The notes under the pieces were generated by a model. The model saw only the letters and a list, made by a program, of their open reading frames with translations, did not search any database and was not told the origin of the DNA. The translations under genes and the position numbers were made by a program. From the NCBI RefSeq assembly GCF_921293095.1, contig NW_025791734.1, positions 1 through 64,000 of the forward strand: a stretch of 64,000 nucleotides of DNA. Reading direction: 5' to 3'. Shown in pieces: positions 45,108 through 54,420 of this stretch. The DNA comes from Ischnura elegans (Eukaryota; Arthropoda; Insecta; Odonata; Coenagrionidae). Positions within the stretch are counted from its first letter, which is position 1. Every line of letters begins with the position of its first letter.

Positions 45108-48100
45108 TTGTTGTTGTTGTCATTAAAATTGTGTATGTTGTTATTTAAATTCTTGTTGTGTTCATTCAAATCGTTGTCGTTGTCATTTAAATTGTTGTCC
45201 TTGTCATTTAAATTGTTGTCCTTGTCATTTGAATTGTTGTTGTTGTCAAGTAAATTGTTTGTTTTTGTCATTTAAATTGTTGTTGGTTCATTTTAATTGT
45301 TGTTGTTGTCATTAAAATTGTTGTTGTTGTCATTTAAATTACTGTTGTTGCCTTTTAAATTGTTGTTGTTGTCCTATAAATTGTTGTTGTTGTCATTTAA
45401 ATTGTTACCTTTGTCATTTTAAATTGTTGTCGTGGTCATTTCACTTGTTGTCGTTGTCATTTAAATTTTTGTTGTTGTCATTAAATTGTTGTTGTTGTAA
45501 TTTAAAATATTGTTGTTGCCTTTTAAATTGTTGTTGTTGTCATTTAAATTGTTGTCGTTGTCATTTTAATTGTTGTCGTTGTCATTTAACTTGTTGTCGT
45601 CGTCATTTAAATTGTTATCGTTGCCTTTTAAAATGTTGTCCTTGCCGTTTTAATTGTTGTCGTTGTCATTTAAATTGTTGTCGTTTTCTTAACATGTTGT
45701 CGTTGTCATTTAAATTGTTGTCGTTGTCATTTAAATTGTTGTTGTTGTCAATTAAATTGTTTGTTGTTGTAATTTAAATTGTTGTTGTTTTCATTTAAAT
45801 TGTTGTTGTTGTCATTAAAAATGTTGTTGTTGTCATTTAAATTATTGTTGTTGCCTTTTTAATTGTTGTTGTTGTCCTATAAATTGTTGTTGTTGTCATT
45901 TAAATTGTTACTGTTGTCATTTAGAATTGTTGTCGTGGTCATTTAACTTGTTGTCGTTGTCATTTAAATTGTTGTTGTTGTAATTAAATTGTTGTTGTTG
46001 TAATTTAAAATATTGTTGTTGCCTTTTAAATTGTTGTTTTTGTCATTTAAATTGTTGTCGTTGTCATTGTAATTGTTGTCGTTGTCATTTAACTTGGTGT
46101 CGTCGTCATTTAAATTGTTGTCGTTGCCTTTTAAAAAGTTGTCCTTGCCGTTTTAATTGTTGTCGTTGTCATTTAAATTGTAGTCGTTGTCATTTAAATT
46201 GTAGTCGTTGTCATTTAAATTGTAGTCGTTGTCATTTAAATTGTAGTCGTTGTCATTTAAATTGTTGTCGTCATTTAAATTGTTGTCGTGCCATTTAAAA
46301 TGTTGTCGTTGTCATTTAAATTGTTATCGTCATTTAAATTGTTGTCGTTGTCATTTAAATTGTTGTCGTTGTCATTTAAATTTTCGTCGTTGTCATTTAA
46401 ATTGTTGTCGTTTTAATATAGATGGTGGTCGTTGTCATTTAAATTGTTGTCCTTGTCATTTAAATTGTTGTCCTTGTCATTTAAAATGTTGTCGTTGTTA
46501 TTTAAATTGTTGTCCTTGTCATTTAAATTGTTGTCGTTGTCATTTACATTGTTGTCGTTATCATTTAAATTGTTTTCGATGCCATTTAAATATTTATCCT
46601 TGTCATTTAAATTGTTGTCTGTTGTTGTACTTTAAATTGTTGTCGTTGTCATTTAAATTGTTGTTTTTTTCATTTAAATTGTTGTTGTTTTCATTTAAAT
46701 TGTTGTTGGTACCTTTTAAATTGTAGTTGTTGTCATTTAAATTGTTGTTGATGTCAATTAAATTGTTGTCGTTGCCATTTAAAATGTCGTCGTTGTCATT
46801 TAAATTGTTGTCGTCATTTAAATTGTTGTCGTTGTCATTTAAATTGTTGTTGTTGTCATTTAAATTTTCGTCGTTGTCATTTAAATTGTTGTCGTTGTAA
46901 TATAGATTGTGGTCGTTGTCATTTAAATTGTTGTCGTTGTCATTTTCATTGTTGTCGTTATCATTTAAATTGTTGTCGATGCCATTTAAATATTTATCGT
47001 TGTCATTTAAATTGTTGTCTGTCGTAGTCCTTTAAATTGTTGTCGTTGTCATTTAAATTGTTGTTGTTTTCATTTAAATTGTAGTTGTTTTCATTTCAAT
47101 TGTTGTTGGTACCGATTAAATTGTAGTTGTTGTCATTTAAATTGTTGTTGATGTCATTTAAATTGCTGTTCTTGTCGTTTAAATTGTTGTTGTTGTCATT
47201 TGAAATGTGTTTGTTTTTTATAAAAATTTGTTGTTGTCATTTAAATTGTAGTTGTTGTCATTTAAATTTTTTTTGTTGTAAGTTGAATTTTTGTTGTTGT
47301 CATTGTTGTTGTCATTTAAATTGTTGTTGTTGTCATTTTAATATTTGTTGTCAATTAAAATGTTGTTGTCGTCATTTAAGTTGTTGTTGTTGTCGTTCAA
47401 ATATTTGTTGTTGTCATTAAAATTGTGTATGTTGTTATTTAAATTCTTGTTGTGTTCATTCAAATCGTTGTCGTTGTCATTTAGATTGTGGTCGTTGTCA
47501 TTTAAATTGTTGTTGTTGTCAATTAAATTGTTTGTTGTTGTCATTTAAATTGTTGTTGTTGTCATTTAAATTGTTGTTGTTGTCATTAAAATTGTTGTTG
47601 TTGTCATTTAAATAATTGTTGTTGCCTTATAAATTGTTGTTGTTGTCCTATAAATTGTTGTTGTTGTCATTTAAATTGTTACTTTTGTCATTTTAAATTG
47701 TTGTCGTGGTCATTTAACTTGTGCTCGTTGTCATTTAAATTGTTGTTGTTGTCATTAAAATTGTTGTTGTTGTCATTTAAATAATTGTTGTTGCCTTATA
47801 AATTGTTGTTGTTGTCCTATAAATTGTTGTTGTTGTCATTTAAATTGTTACTGTTGTCATTTTAAATTGTTGTCGTGGTCATTTAACTTGTTGTCGTTGT
47901 CATTTAAATTGTTGTTGTTGTCATAAAATTGTTGTTGTTGTAATTTAAAATATTGTTGTTGCCTTTTAAATTGTTGTTGTGTTCATTTACATTGTTGTCG
48001 TTACCATTTAAATTGTTGTCGATGCCATTTAAATATTTATCGTTGTCATTTAAATTGTTGTCTGTCGTAGTCCTTTAAATTGTCGTCGTTGTCATTTCAA

Positions 48101-48373
48101 TTGTTGTTGTTTTCATTTAAATTGTTGTTGTTTTCATTTAAATTGTTGTTGGTACCTTTTAAAGTATGGTTGTTGTCATTTAAATTGTTGTTGATGTCAT
48201 TTAAATTGCTGTTCTTGTCGTTTAAATTGTTGTTGTTGTCATTTAAAATGTGTTTGTTTTTATTTAAAATTTGTTGTTGTAATTTAAATTGTAGTTGTTT
48301 TCATTTAAATTTTTTTTGTTGTAAGTTGAATTTTTGTTGTTGTCATTTAAATTTTTGTTGTTGTCTTTGATAT
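45108..48373 (+). repeat. 21-bp minisatellite between Tx1-like copy 2 and the LTR element
   Basis: 45108-46825 duplicates 37138-38855. The remainder contains two nearly identical short blocks (around 47590-47700 and 47760-47870) and the TCTTTGATAT unit into which the LTR element inserted. About 46920-48373 is also repeated near 56840-58305. Confidence 0.95.
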
Positions 48374-48682
48374 TGTAAGTCGTCTTCGCCTACGGTAAAG
48401 GGGTTCGGGGGAAGCAAAGCAGGGAACAAGTCCAAATTCTTTCACACAAGCAACTTCCTTTATTCAGTCCCAAGCCATACACCTTGTTTCGCTGCACAAC
48501 ACCAACTGCCGACCCTAGCAGCCACAAGCCCACGCCCTGGAGTCACCGAAGGAATCGTTTGTCAGGCGACTCTTCCGATGACAGCAGGAACGCGCTTAAT
48601 GGCTGGGTCTCAGAGGAAGTCCGTTCGAGGCGACCCTCGTCGTCTCGCACCTTATAATAATCTGAATGGAACTGCTCTTACA
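48374..48682 (-). repeat. 3' LTR of the gypsy-type element
   Basis: 309 bp, TG...CA ends. It differs from the 5' LTR at the CTCGC/CACGC position and at two bases near the TATA-proximal end (CTGAATGGAAC against CTAAATGAAAC). Confidence 0.93.
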
Positions 48683-48696
48683 TCCACATCCCCCCC
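48683..48696 (-). promoter_or_regulatory. polypurine tract
   Basis: On the minus strand GGGGGGGATGTGGA lies immediately before the 3' LTR, the expected position and composition for plus-strand DNA priming. Confidence 0.75.
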
Positions 48697-48906
48697 AAAG
48701 TGAGTTGCTAACACTCCCGAAGCAATTAAACCAAAGAAATCAACCCATCCAGAATATAATAAGTACATGTCCCAAACCCAAAATAATCCAAATTAAAAGG
48801 AATTACAAAAATTAAAACAAATGAGAGACATAAACCAGACACAGCGATAGCTCTCGGGTTCTACGTTTCCTCCAGCCACCACCCTTTTCCATCATCACTG
48901 CCCAAA

Positions 48907-51900
48907 TTACACCCCCTCCACCGACGGTCGAGCTGCCCGTGGACGAAGGAAATAAGGGGAGCGTCCCAACGGCGAAGGCTGTGGGGGCGGAGGGGACACT
49001 GAGGGGTCTCCCGCCGACTCAGGAAGGGGGGAGGGAGGAGGGTCAACACTTGGCTCCGACGATCTGAGGTAGTAGGGAGAACGTTCGGGCGGCAATGGAT
49101 GCACTTGGGTAGGAGGGATGTAGGGAGACTCCGTGCTGCACGATGATTCCTCCTCAGCTGTGTCCCACCCATCGTCGGACCCGACGGCCGGGGCGACCAC
49201 GCCCACTCCCTCGCACTCCCATTCGGCCTCAGAAGTAACAGCGGCGTCTTCGGACGGCTGGGAGGGCGGCGATGCCCGCTCCTTCCTCGGCCTGCCTGGC
49301 CTGCGATCAGCTGTTCCTAAACTAGGAGGGGGGATGGGGCCAAAATAGGGTTTAACGCGATTCCTGTGTACCAATAGGTTGCGGAATGGGAGCTCCAACA
49401 TTAGGTTACATGTCGACACCACTTTTAATATGCGGTATGGCCCCTTCCATGGTTTATGAAATTTTTTCACTTGCCCTACCTTCATACAAGGATCACTTAA
49501 AAATACGTAATCTCCTTCCTTGTATTGCCAACGCTTACCCTTCCCCTTCACGGCCTCTCTCCGTTTCCTTTCTGCTATGCGATCATTGTTCGCACACTTA
49601 AACCACATTTCCTTTAATCTATCCCTTAACCCAGACACCCCAGGGTGCTCTTTTTCTAACACGCCATCTTCGACGCATTGGAAAGGCGATACCATTTGAC
49701 GTCCAAATACCAATTCATGAGGGGTGAAACCTGTGCTACGATGATAACTACAGTTGTAGCTCGCGACGGCAAAGTCAATATGGCGCCCCCAATCGTTGTT
49801 TCTTACATTGACATAATGACTGAGGATCTGCGCAATAGTTCTATGAACTCTCTCCACTCGCCCGTTGCATTCTGGGTGGAAGGGTGACGTCCTCAACTGA
49901 TTTATTCGTAACAACTTACAGACCTGTCTAAAAAGTTCTGACATGAAATTAGTTCCCTGATCAGTAAGAAGTGTTTCCGGCACTCCGAACCTCAGTATCC
50001 ACTGCTTCACTAGTGCCACTGAAACGGATTCAGATTTCTGATCTGTTAATGGTACCATCACTAAATATCTCGAGAAATGATCAAGTATCGACAAGATATA
50101 CCTATAACCCTCCTCTGTCTTCGGAAGGGGACCCACAATGTCTATTGCAATAAACTCGAAAGGCCTATTCGCTGCTGGTAGTGCTTGTAATGGGGCCTTG
50201 CACCTACCATAAGGGCTCCTCTGACTACAGGCAATGCAGCCCTTTACATACTTCTTGACATCTCGCGAATAGGATGGCCACCAAAAGTCCCTTTTAACCA
50301 TACTTCCTGTTGCCTGTACACCTAAATGTCCTGACAGTATATGGTCGTGGCACTGACGGAGCACTTTCTCCCGGCAGCTGCGAGGCACTACTACTCTTTT
50401 TCCCATTATAGTTTCCTTCCATAGTATACCCCCATCGACCACGAATCCCTCTCTTCCTTTCCATTCAATACACCCGGAATCTTTTTCCTGCTCCTTCCGA
50501 AAATCTATAACCTCTTCCACGGATACTTGGTGAATCTTCCTGCTTAAGGCATCCGCATTTGCATGGGTCTTACCAGGTTTATGAATTACTTCGTAATCGT
50601 ACTCGCTCAATTTCAAAGTCCATCTCATTAACCTGCTACTGGGGTCCTTTAATCCAAAAAGCCAAGTGAGCGCGGCGTGGTCTGTCAAAATGGTAAATTT
50701 CCGGCCGTAGATGTAACACCGGAAGTGTCCCACCGCCCACGTAATGGCCAAAAGTTCCTTCTCCGTCGTCGTATAATTCACTTCCGGTTTCTTTAATTGC
50801 CTCGATGCGAATGCGACCGGGTGCTCCTCATTATTGACCACCTGTGATAGGACGGCACCTATCGCGAAATTACTTGCATCCGTCGCTATGATGAAAGGCA
50901 AGGAGAACTCTGGATATACCAACACTGGGCTGCTCGTCAACGCCCGTTTTAGCCCTTCCACTGCTTCGTCGCACTCCGGAGCCCAAACGAATGCAGTTCC
51001 CTTTTTCAGTAACATTGTAAGCGGGCGAGCGAGAATGGCACAATCTTTAATAAATCGACGGTAATAATTAGTCATTCCTAAAAACGATTGTGTCTCCTTT
51101 ACCGTCTTGGGAGTGGGGAAGTCCATTACCGCCGAAATCTTACTTGGGTCCGGTTGAATTCCCTTTCCGCTGATAATGTGGCCTAGATAGCTTACTTGAG
51201 AAAGGGCAAAGTGACATTTTGTCAATTTCAAGGACAACCTGGCCGACTCGAGCCTCTCAAACACTCGGCCCAGCCGCGCTGCATGCTCTTCAATCGACCC
51301 GCCAAATACAATAACGTCATCGAGATACACCAAGCACTCTGTGGGGGTCATTCCCCTGAAGACTCCGTCCATCATACGTTGGAATACACTTGGCGCGTTT
51401 CTTAGTCCCATTGGCATACGTTGGTATTCGTATAATCCGCTATTTACAATAAAGGCAGTCTTCTCGCGTGACTCAGGGGCCATGGGAATTTGGTGATAAC
51501 CCGCCGTTAGATCGAGGGTCGAGAAATACCTACACCCCCCCAAATAGTCCAAGGTTTCCGTAATGTTTGGAAGTGGGTATACATCCGGTTTAGTAATTGC
51601 ATTTAAAGCACGGTAGTCTATGCAGAACCGGTACTTAGGCTTTCCGTCCTCAGATTTCTTTGGCACGATCACAACGGGTGAGGCCCAAGGGCTGTGACTA
51701 GGAGATATTATTCCCCCTTCCAACTGTTCCTTCACAAAATCCTCCACAAAAGGCTTTAAATGATGCGGAGTGCGATAGGGTCTCCGACAAATGGGACGGG
51801 CGTCACCTGTAGGAATATGGTGCTCTACCAAGTGGGTCGCAGGGGGTGTTCCCGTTAATGAAAACAAATGCCTGTACCTTCCTATTAGGGGACGCATAAC

Positions 51901-51918
51901 AGCTTTTTTCCCCCCCAT
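48907..51918 (-). CDS. pol: gypsy-type pol: reverse transcriptase, RNase H, integrase
   Basis: 1,003 residues. Reverse transcriptase: LDLTAGYHQIPM at 135-146 and YLDD at 198-201. RNase H: TDAS at 346-349, TEKELLA at 385-391, TDH at 412-414. Integrase: an HHCC zinc site with H526, H531, C561 and C564, then a DD35E core with D593, D653 and E689, then a GPY/F module at about 826. The C-terminal tail (about 865-1003) is Pro/Ser-rich and contains two RSPYxLR motifs; no chromodomain is seen. The frame begins with ATG directly after a stop and over a G7-A6 run that overlaps the protease frame. RT in this family normally continues from protease, so the ATG is probably not the native start. All visible catalytic residues are intact. 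Confidence 0.93.
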   Translation of the reverse strand: MGGKKAVMRPLIGRYRHLFSLTGTPPATHLVEHHIPTGDARPICRRPYRTPHHLKPFVEDFVKEQLEGGIISPSHSPWASPVVIVPKKSEDGKPKYRFCIDYRALNAITKPDVYPLPNITETLDYLGGCRYFSTLDLTAGYHQIPMAPESREKTAFIVNSGLYEYQRMPMGLRNAPSVFQRMMDGVFRGMTPTECLVYLDDVIVFGGSIEEHAARLGRVFERLESARLSLKLTKCHFALSQVSYLGHIISGKGIQPDPSKISAVMDFPTPKTVKETQSFLGMTNYYRRFIKDCAILARPLTMLLKKGTAFVWAPECDEAVEGLKRALTSSPVLVYPEFSLPFIIATDASNFAIGAVLSQVVNNEEHPVAFASRQLKKPEVNYTTTEKELLAITWAVGHFRCYIYGRKFTILTDHAALTWLFGLKDPSSRLMRWTLKLSEYDYEVIHKPGKTHANADALSRKIHQVSVEEVIDFRKEQEKDSGCIEWKGREGFVVDGGILWKETIMGKRVVVPRSCREKVLRQCHDHILSGHLGVQATGSMVKRDFWWPSYSRDVKKYVKGCIACSQRSPYGRCKAPLQALPAANRPFEFIAIDIVGPLPKTEEGYRYILSILDHFSRYLVMVPLTDQKSESVSVALVKQWILRFGVPETLLTDQGTNFMSELFRQVCKLLRINQLRTSPFHPECNGRVERVHRTIAQILSHYVNVRNNDWGRHIDFAVASYNCSYHRSTGFTPHELVFGRQMVSPFQCVEDGVLEKEHPGVSGLRDRLKEMWFKCANNDRIAERKRREAVKGKGKRWQYKEGDYVFLSDPCMKVGQVKKFHKPWKGPYRILKVVSTCNLMLELPFRNLLVHRNRVKPYFGPIPPPSLGTADRRPGRPRKERASPPSQPSEDAAVTSEAEWECEGVGVVAPAVGSDDGWDTAEEESSCSTESPYIPPTQVHPLPPERSPYYLRSSEPSVDPPPSPLPESAGDPSVSPPPPQPSPLGRSPYFLRPRAARPSVEGV

Positions 51919-53155
51919 TCAGGTGCGTCAATTTCCCTTCAATGTCACTATCCGAAAGCTCGCACAAACTCGTACTCTCCACAGAGCGCACGTTCCTATC
52001 GCATGCACCCTCAATATCATCTCCGCAGAATCTTTCATTTGGAACAAAATCTACATCGCTCACTGTCGCCACCACTGTGCCCTTGCATAGATTTACTGCC
52101 GACTCCCCATAATTACTCACGCGCACCTTCGCGCTTCCTTCCCCGTCCACCCGACACAAACACCGGGCAACTAAACACTCCTCCATCTCGAGAGCCGGCT
52201 CCAGCACGCACTCTTCTCCCTCCGTCCACTCCCGCCCGGGTAAGGGGAGGGATACGAGCTTCGATGAACGGGCTGGGATTACTTCCGCCGCTGGGAGTCG
52301 AACCGGCACATCCACACGTGGCCGGCGGCTCCAAGGTCCCTCATGACCCACGAAATCAGGCCCCTTCAGCCCCTCCGACCCCTCCGCCTGTCCCACCGAA
52401 GAGTCCGTCGGCAGGATAGCCATTCCGCCCGCCCTCCGCCGCTTCCATCCGCGCTGCCGCCTTACTCTCCTCCTTGGTTTTCCCGCCCGAGGGCTGTCGA
52501 AATTTCTCTCGGCGACCTCTGGCTTCCCTCCCGGGCCGGCCGTCGACGCGTCCCTCGGTCGTTCCCATGACATGATTCTTGGCCCGCCCCCTCTGGCGGT
52601 GGAAGCCACGCCCCCCGTCGTAAATCCCCCCACAGATGTCACCGCACATCGCGGCCCCTTTCCAAATGCCTCCTCCGACTGCGGTGCGAATTCCCCGGAT
52701 TTTGCTCTTCCTCTCTCGGTCAAGGGAATTATTGACCCCCCAATTGAGAGTTCCCCCTTTTTCACGTCAATAACGGCCCCCGTTTCACGAAGGAAGTCAA
52801 TACCAATAAGGCCTTCATACCCGCCCAAGGTGTCCACTACTTGGGCCCGAAGATTATGCACATCGCTTCCGAACCATACCGGAAGCACTACCTCTCCATA
52901 ATTCCAAATACATCTACCCGTCAGACCCTTTATCTTAAAACGAGACCTACGTAGAACTTGCCCCCCACAGCACTCCTTAGTCACTAGGCTCACCTGGGCC
53001 CCAATGTCCACTAACATACGCCGCCTCTTATATTCACACGTGACAATCACCGCTAAGTCCTCCATTCCCCCTTCACGGTGCACACATGGAACCAAAGTCT
53101 TTACCGGGGGCCTTGGCGGGCGGCCTGCTCGGCCCCGGAAACGTTTAAAGACGGC
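51803..53155 (-). CDS. gypsy-type protease and pro-RT linker (frame +1 to gag)
   Basis: This frame is open from 53155, just upstream of the gag stop, to 51803, giving about 450 residues. It has no ATG at its start and is presumably entered by a +1 shift at the end of gag. Near its start is a retropepsin fold: the active-site loop LVDIGAQVSLV (53000-53008 for D-I-G) and, about 65 residues later, GLIGIDFL, the second hydrophobic-Gly signature. The canonical triad is D-T/S-G, so Ile in the middle is unusual. A long basic, Pro/Gly-rich linker follows, then a segment typical of the region before RT. The last 116 nt overlap the pol frame, where the natural RT N-terminus is encoded, so the final residues of this frame are probably not native. 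Confidence 0.8.
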   Translation of the reverse strand, partial: AVFKRFRGRAGRPPRPPVKTLVPCVHREGGMEDLAVIVTCEYKRRRMLVDIGAQVSLVTKECCGGQVLRRSRFKIKGLTGRCIWNYGEVVLPVWFGSDVHNLRAQVVDTLGGYEGLIGIDFLRETGAVIDVKKGELSIGGSIIPLTERGRAKSGEFAPQSEEAFGKGPRCAVTSVGGFTTGGVASTARGGGPRIMSWERPRDASTAGPGGKPEVAERNFDSPRAGKPRRRVRRQRGWKRRRAGGMAILPTDSSVGQAEGSEGLKGPDFVGHEGPWSRRPRVDVPVRLPAAEVIPARSSKLVSLPLPGREWTEGEECVLEPALEMEECLVARCLCRVDGEGSAKVRVSNYGESAVNLCKGTVVATVSDVDFVPNERFCGDDIEGACDRNVRSVESTSLCELSDSDIEGKLTHLNGGEKSCYASPNRKVQAFVFINGNTPCDPLGRAPYSYR

Positions 53156-54035
53156 TCAACGCGCCCCCCGACGCGCATTCGCCCCCCACTCGGCAATTCC
53201 TCGCCCAATGTCCTTGTCCACCGCAATTAAAGCACCGCATTCCACCCCTGTTTGCACACTCTCTCGCAAACTGTCCGGGTTGCCCACAAGCATGACAGAC
53301 TCCCTCACGCATCGTGAAAACGTTTCTCTCTTCCGTCTCCGGATGAGCCCTCCTCTCTGCCTCGCGTATACGCACGGCCACATTAACGGCTGCATCGAAG
53401 GTTTCCGGCATTGCGAGACGCGTATGTTCCCCCACTCTGCCCGGCAGGCCGTTTAAAAACGCGTCCAAAGCTCTTTCATCCGCTTCGGATTGGCGTATCG
53501 CGGCCGCTGCGGCATCTTCCTCCTCCCTCCACGTGTGGCTGTTCAATTCACGAATGCGGTCCGCAAATTCCTCGATCCGCTCCCTGGGTGCCATGCGGAC
53601 GCCAGCAAGCATCTCTCTGTAAAACCGTCGGTTTTTAACCCCCCGGTACCTTTCTAACAGAGACTTCCGAGCGTCATCATATGTTTTAACAGCCCCTGCT
53701 CTCTCCTTCGCCCGCAGGTGCTCTAGTGCCCCCCCGCGGGTACGTAGGGTGACCACACTTAACTTGTCGTCGTCGCTCCAACCACTAAGTTTCGCCACCT
53801 GCTCCACTTGAGAGAAGAACGTCTCCACGTTCTCCCCCGCGGCGCCAGAGAAATAATCAATGGAGGATACCATCGAGAATGACTTCCTTGTGATTTGTCC
53901 TTCCCCCTTCGTGTTATCCGCGCGGGCCCGAAAACCTTCGTTCTCTTCCTTGAGAATCCTCAGTTGCGCGGATAGCTCATCCACCGCCTGCTGGAGGTCC
54001 ATCTCACGGCCCGATAAGATGATCCGACCCGTCAT
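53145..54035 (-). CDS. gag: gypsy-type gag
   Basis: 296 residues from ATG at 54035, 77 nt after the 5' LTR. It has a coiled-coil-like N-terminus (about 11-40) and a helical capsid-type region (about 55-235) containing a YRGVKNRRFYREML segment. Two zinc knuckles follow: residues 247-260, C-x2-C-x4-Q-x4-C (His replaced by Gln), and residues 268-281, C-x2-C-x4-H-x4-C (canonical). Gag forms the intracellular particle and packages element RNA. It ends at CTT TAA (53150-53145), overlapping the protease frame by about 11 nt. Confidence 0.9.
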   Translation of the reverse strand: MTGRIILSGREMDLQQAVDELSAQLRILKEENEGFRARADNTKGEGQITRKSFSMVSSIDYFSGAAGENVETFFSQVEQVAKLSGWSDDDKLSVVTLRTRGGALEHLRAKERAGAVKTYDDARKSLLERYRGVKNRRFYREMLAGVRMAPRERIEEFADRIRELNSHTWREEEDAAAAAIRQSEADERALDAFLNGLPGRVGEHTRLAMPETFDAAVNVAVRIREAERRAHPETEERNVFTMREGVCHACGQPGQFARECANRGGMRCFNCGGQGHWARNCRVGGECASGGALSRL

Positions 54036-54091
54036 CCTTGATTTATTTGTGACTTGATTTGCAGTTGCTTCCCCTAATATTTAGCAAAGAT

Positions 54092-54109
54092 CCCCAACTT
54101 CGGACACCA
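54092..54109 (-). promoter_or_regulatory. primer binding site
   Basis: Minus strand TGGTGTCCGAAGTTGGGG, two bases inside the 5' LTR. It would pair with a tRNA 3' end ending in GGACACCA. Closest by memory to leucine-type tRNA ends, but the tRNA is not firmly identified. Confidence 0.72.
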
Positions 54110-54111
54110 AA

Positions 54112-54420
54112 TGTAAGTCGTCTTCGCCTACGGTAAAGGGGTTCGGGGGAAGCAAAGCAGGGAACAAGTCCAAATTCTTTCACACAAGCAACTTCCTTTA
54201 TTCAGTCCCAAGCCATACACCTTGTTTCGCTGCACAACACCAACTGCCGACCCTAGCAGCCACAAGCCCACGCCCTGGAGTCACCGAAGGAATCGTTTGT
54301 CAGGCGACTCTTCCGATGACAGCAGGAACGCGCTTAATGGCTGGGTCTCAGAGGAAGTCCGTTCGAGGCGACCCTCGTCGTCACGCACCTTATAATAATC
54401 TAAATGAAACTGCTCTTACA
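54112..54420 (-). repeat. 5' LTR of the gypsy-type element
   Basis: 309 bp. In transcription direction a TATA-like TTATTATAAGG lies 22-32 nt from the LTR start (54399-54389). AATAAA (54202-54197) further in is a plausible polyadenylation signal. This supplies the promoter and, in the other LTR, the 3' end. Confidence 0.92.

Larger units (their letters stand above)
30886..46825. repeat. 7,970-bp tandem duplication (Tx1-like element plus 1.72 kb satellite)
   Basis: Every landmark of copy 1 and its right flank recurs exactly 7,970 bp downstream: ORF2 at 31190/39160, ORF1 stop at 34723/42693, element 5' end at 37137/45107, and satellite units through about 38855/46825. ORF proteins are identical. 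Only the tails differ in length. The junction between the two units is the tail of copy 2 itself (38856-38888). After 46825 the satellite continues in its natural order. Confidence 0.92.
48374..54420 (-). mobile_element. Ty3/gypsy-type LTR retrotransposon (complete, coding frames shifted)
   Basis: 6,047 bp bounded by 309-bp LTRs that begin TGTAAG and end CTTACA, with a 4-bp direct repeat ATAT on each side (48370-48373 and 54421-54424). Read on the minus strand the order is LTR, PBS, gag, protease, RT, RNase H, integrase, PPT, LTR, which is the Ty3/gypsy order. No envelope gene is present. The two LTRs differ at about three positions (about 1%), so the insertion is fairly young. Gag, protease and pol lie in three different frames. 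The insertion is in the 21-bp satellite. Confidence 0.95.
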
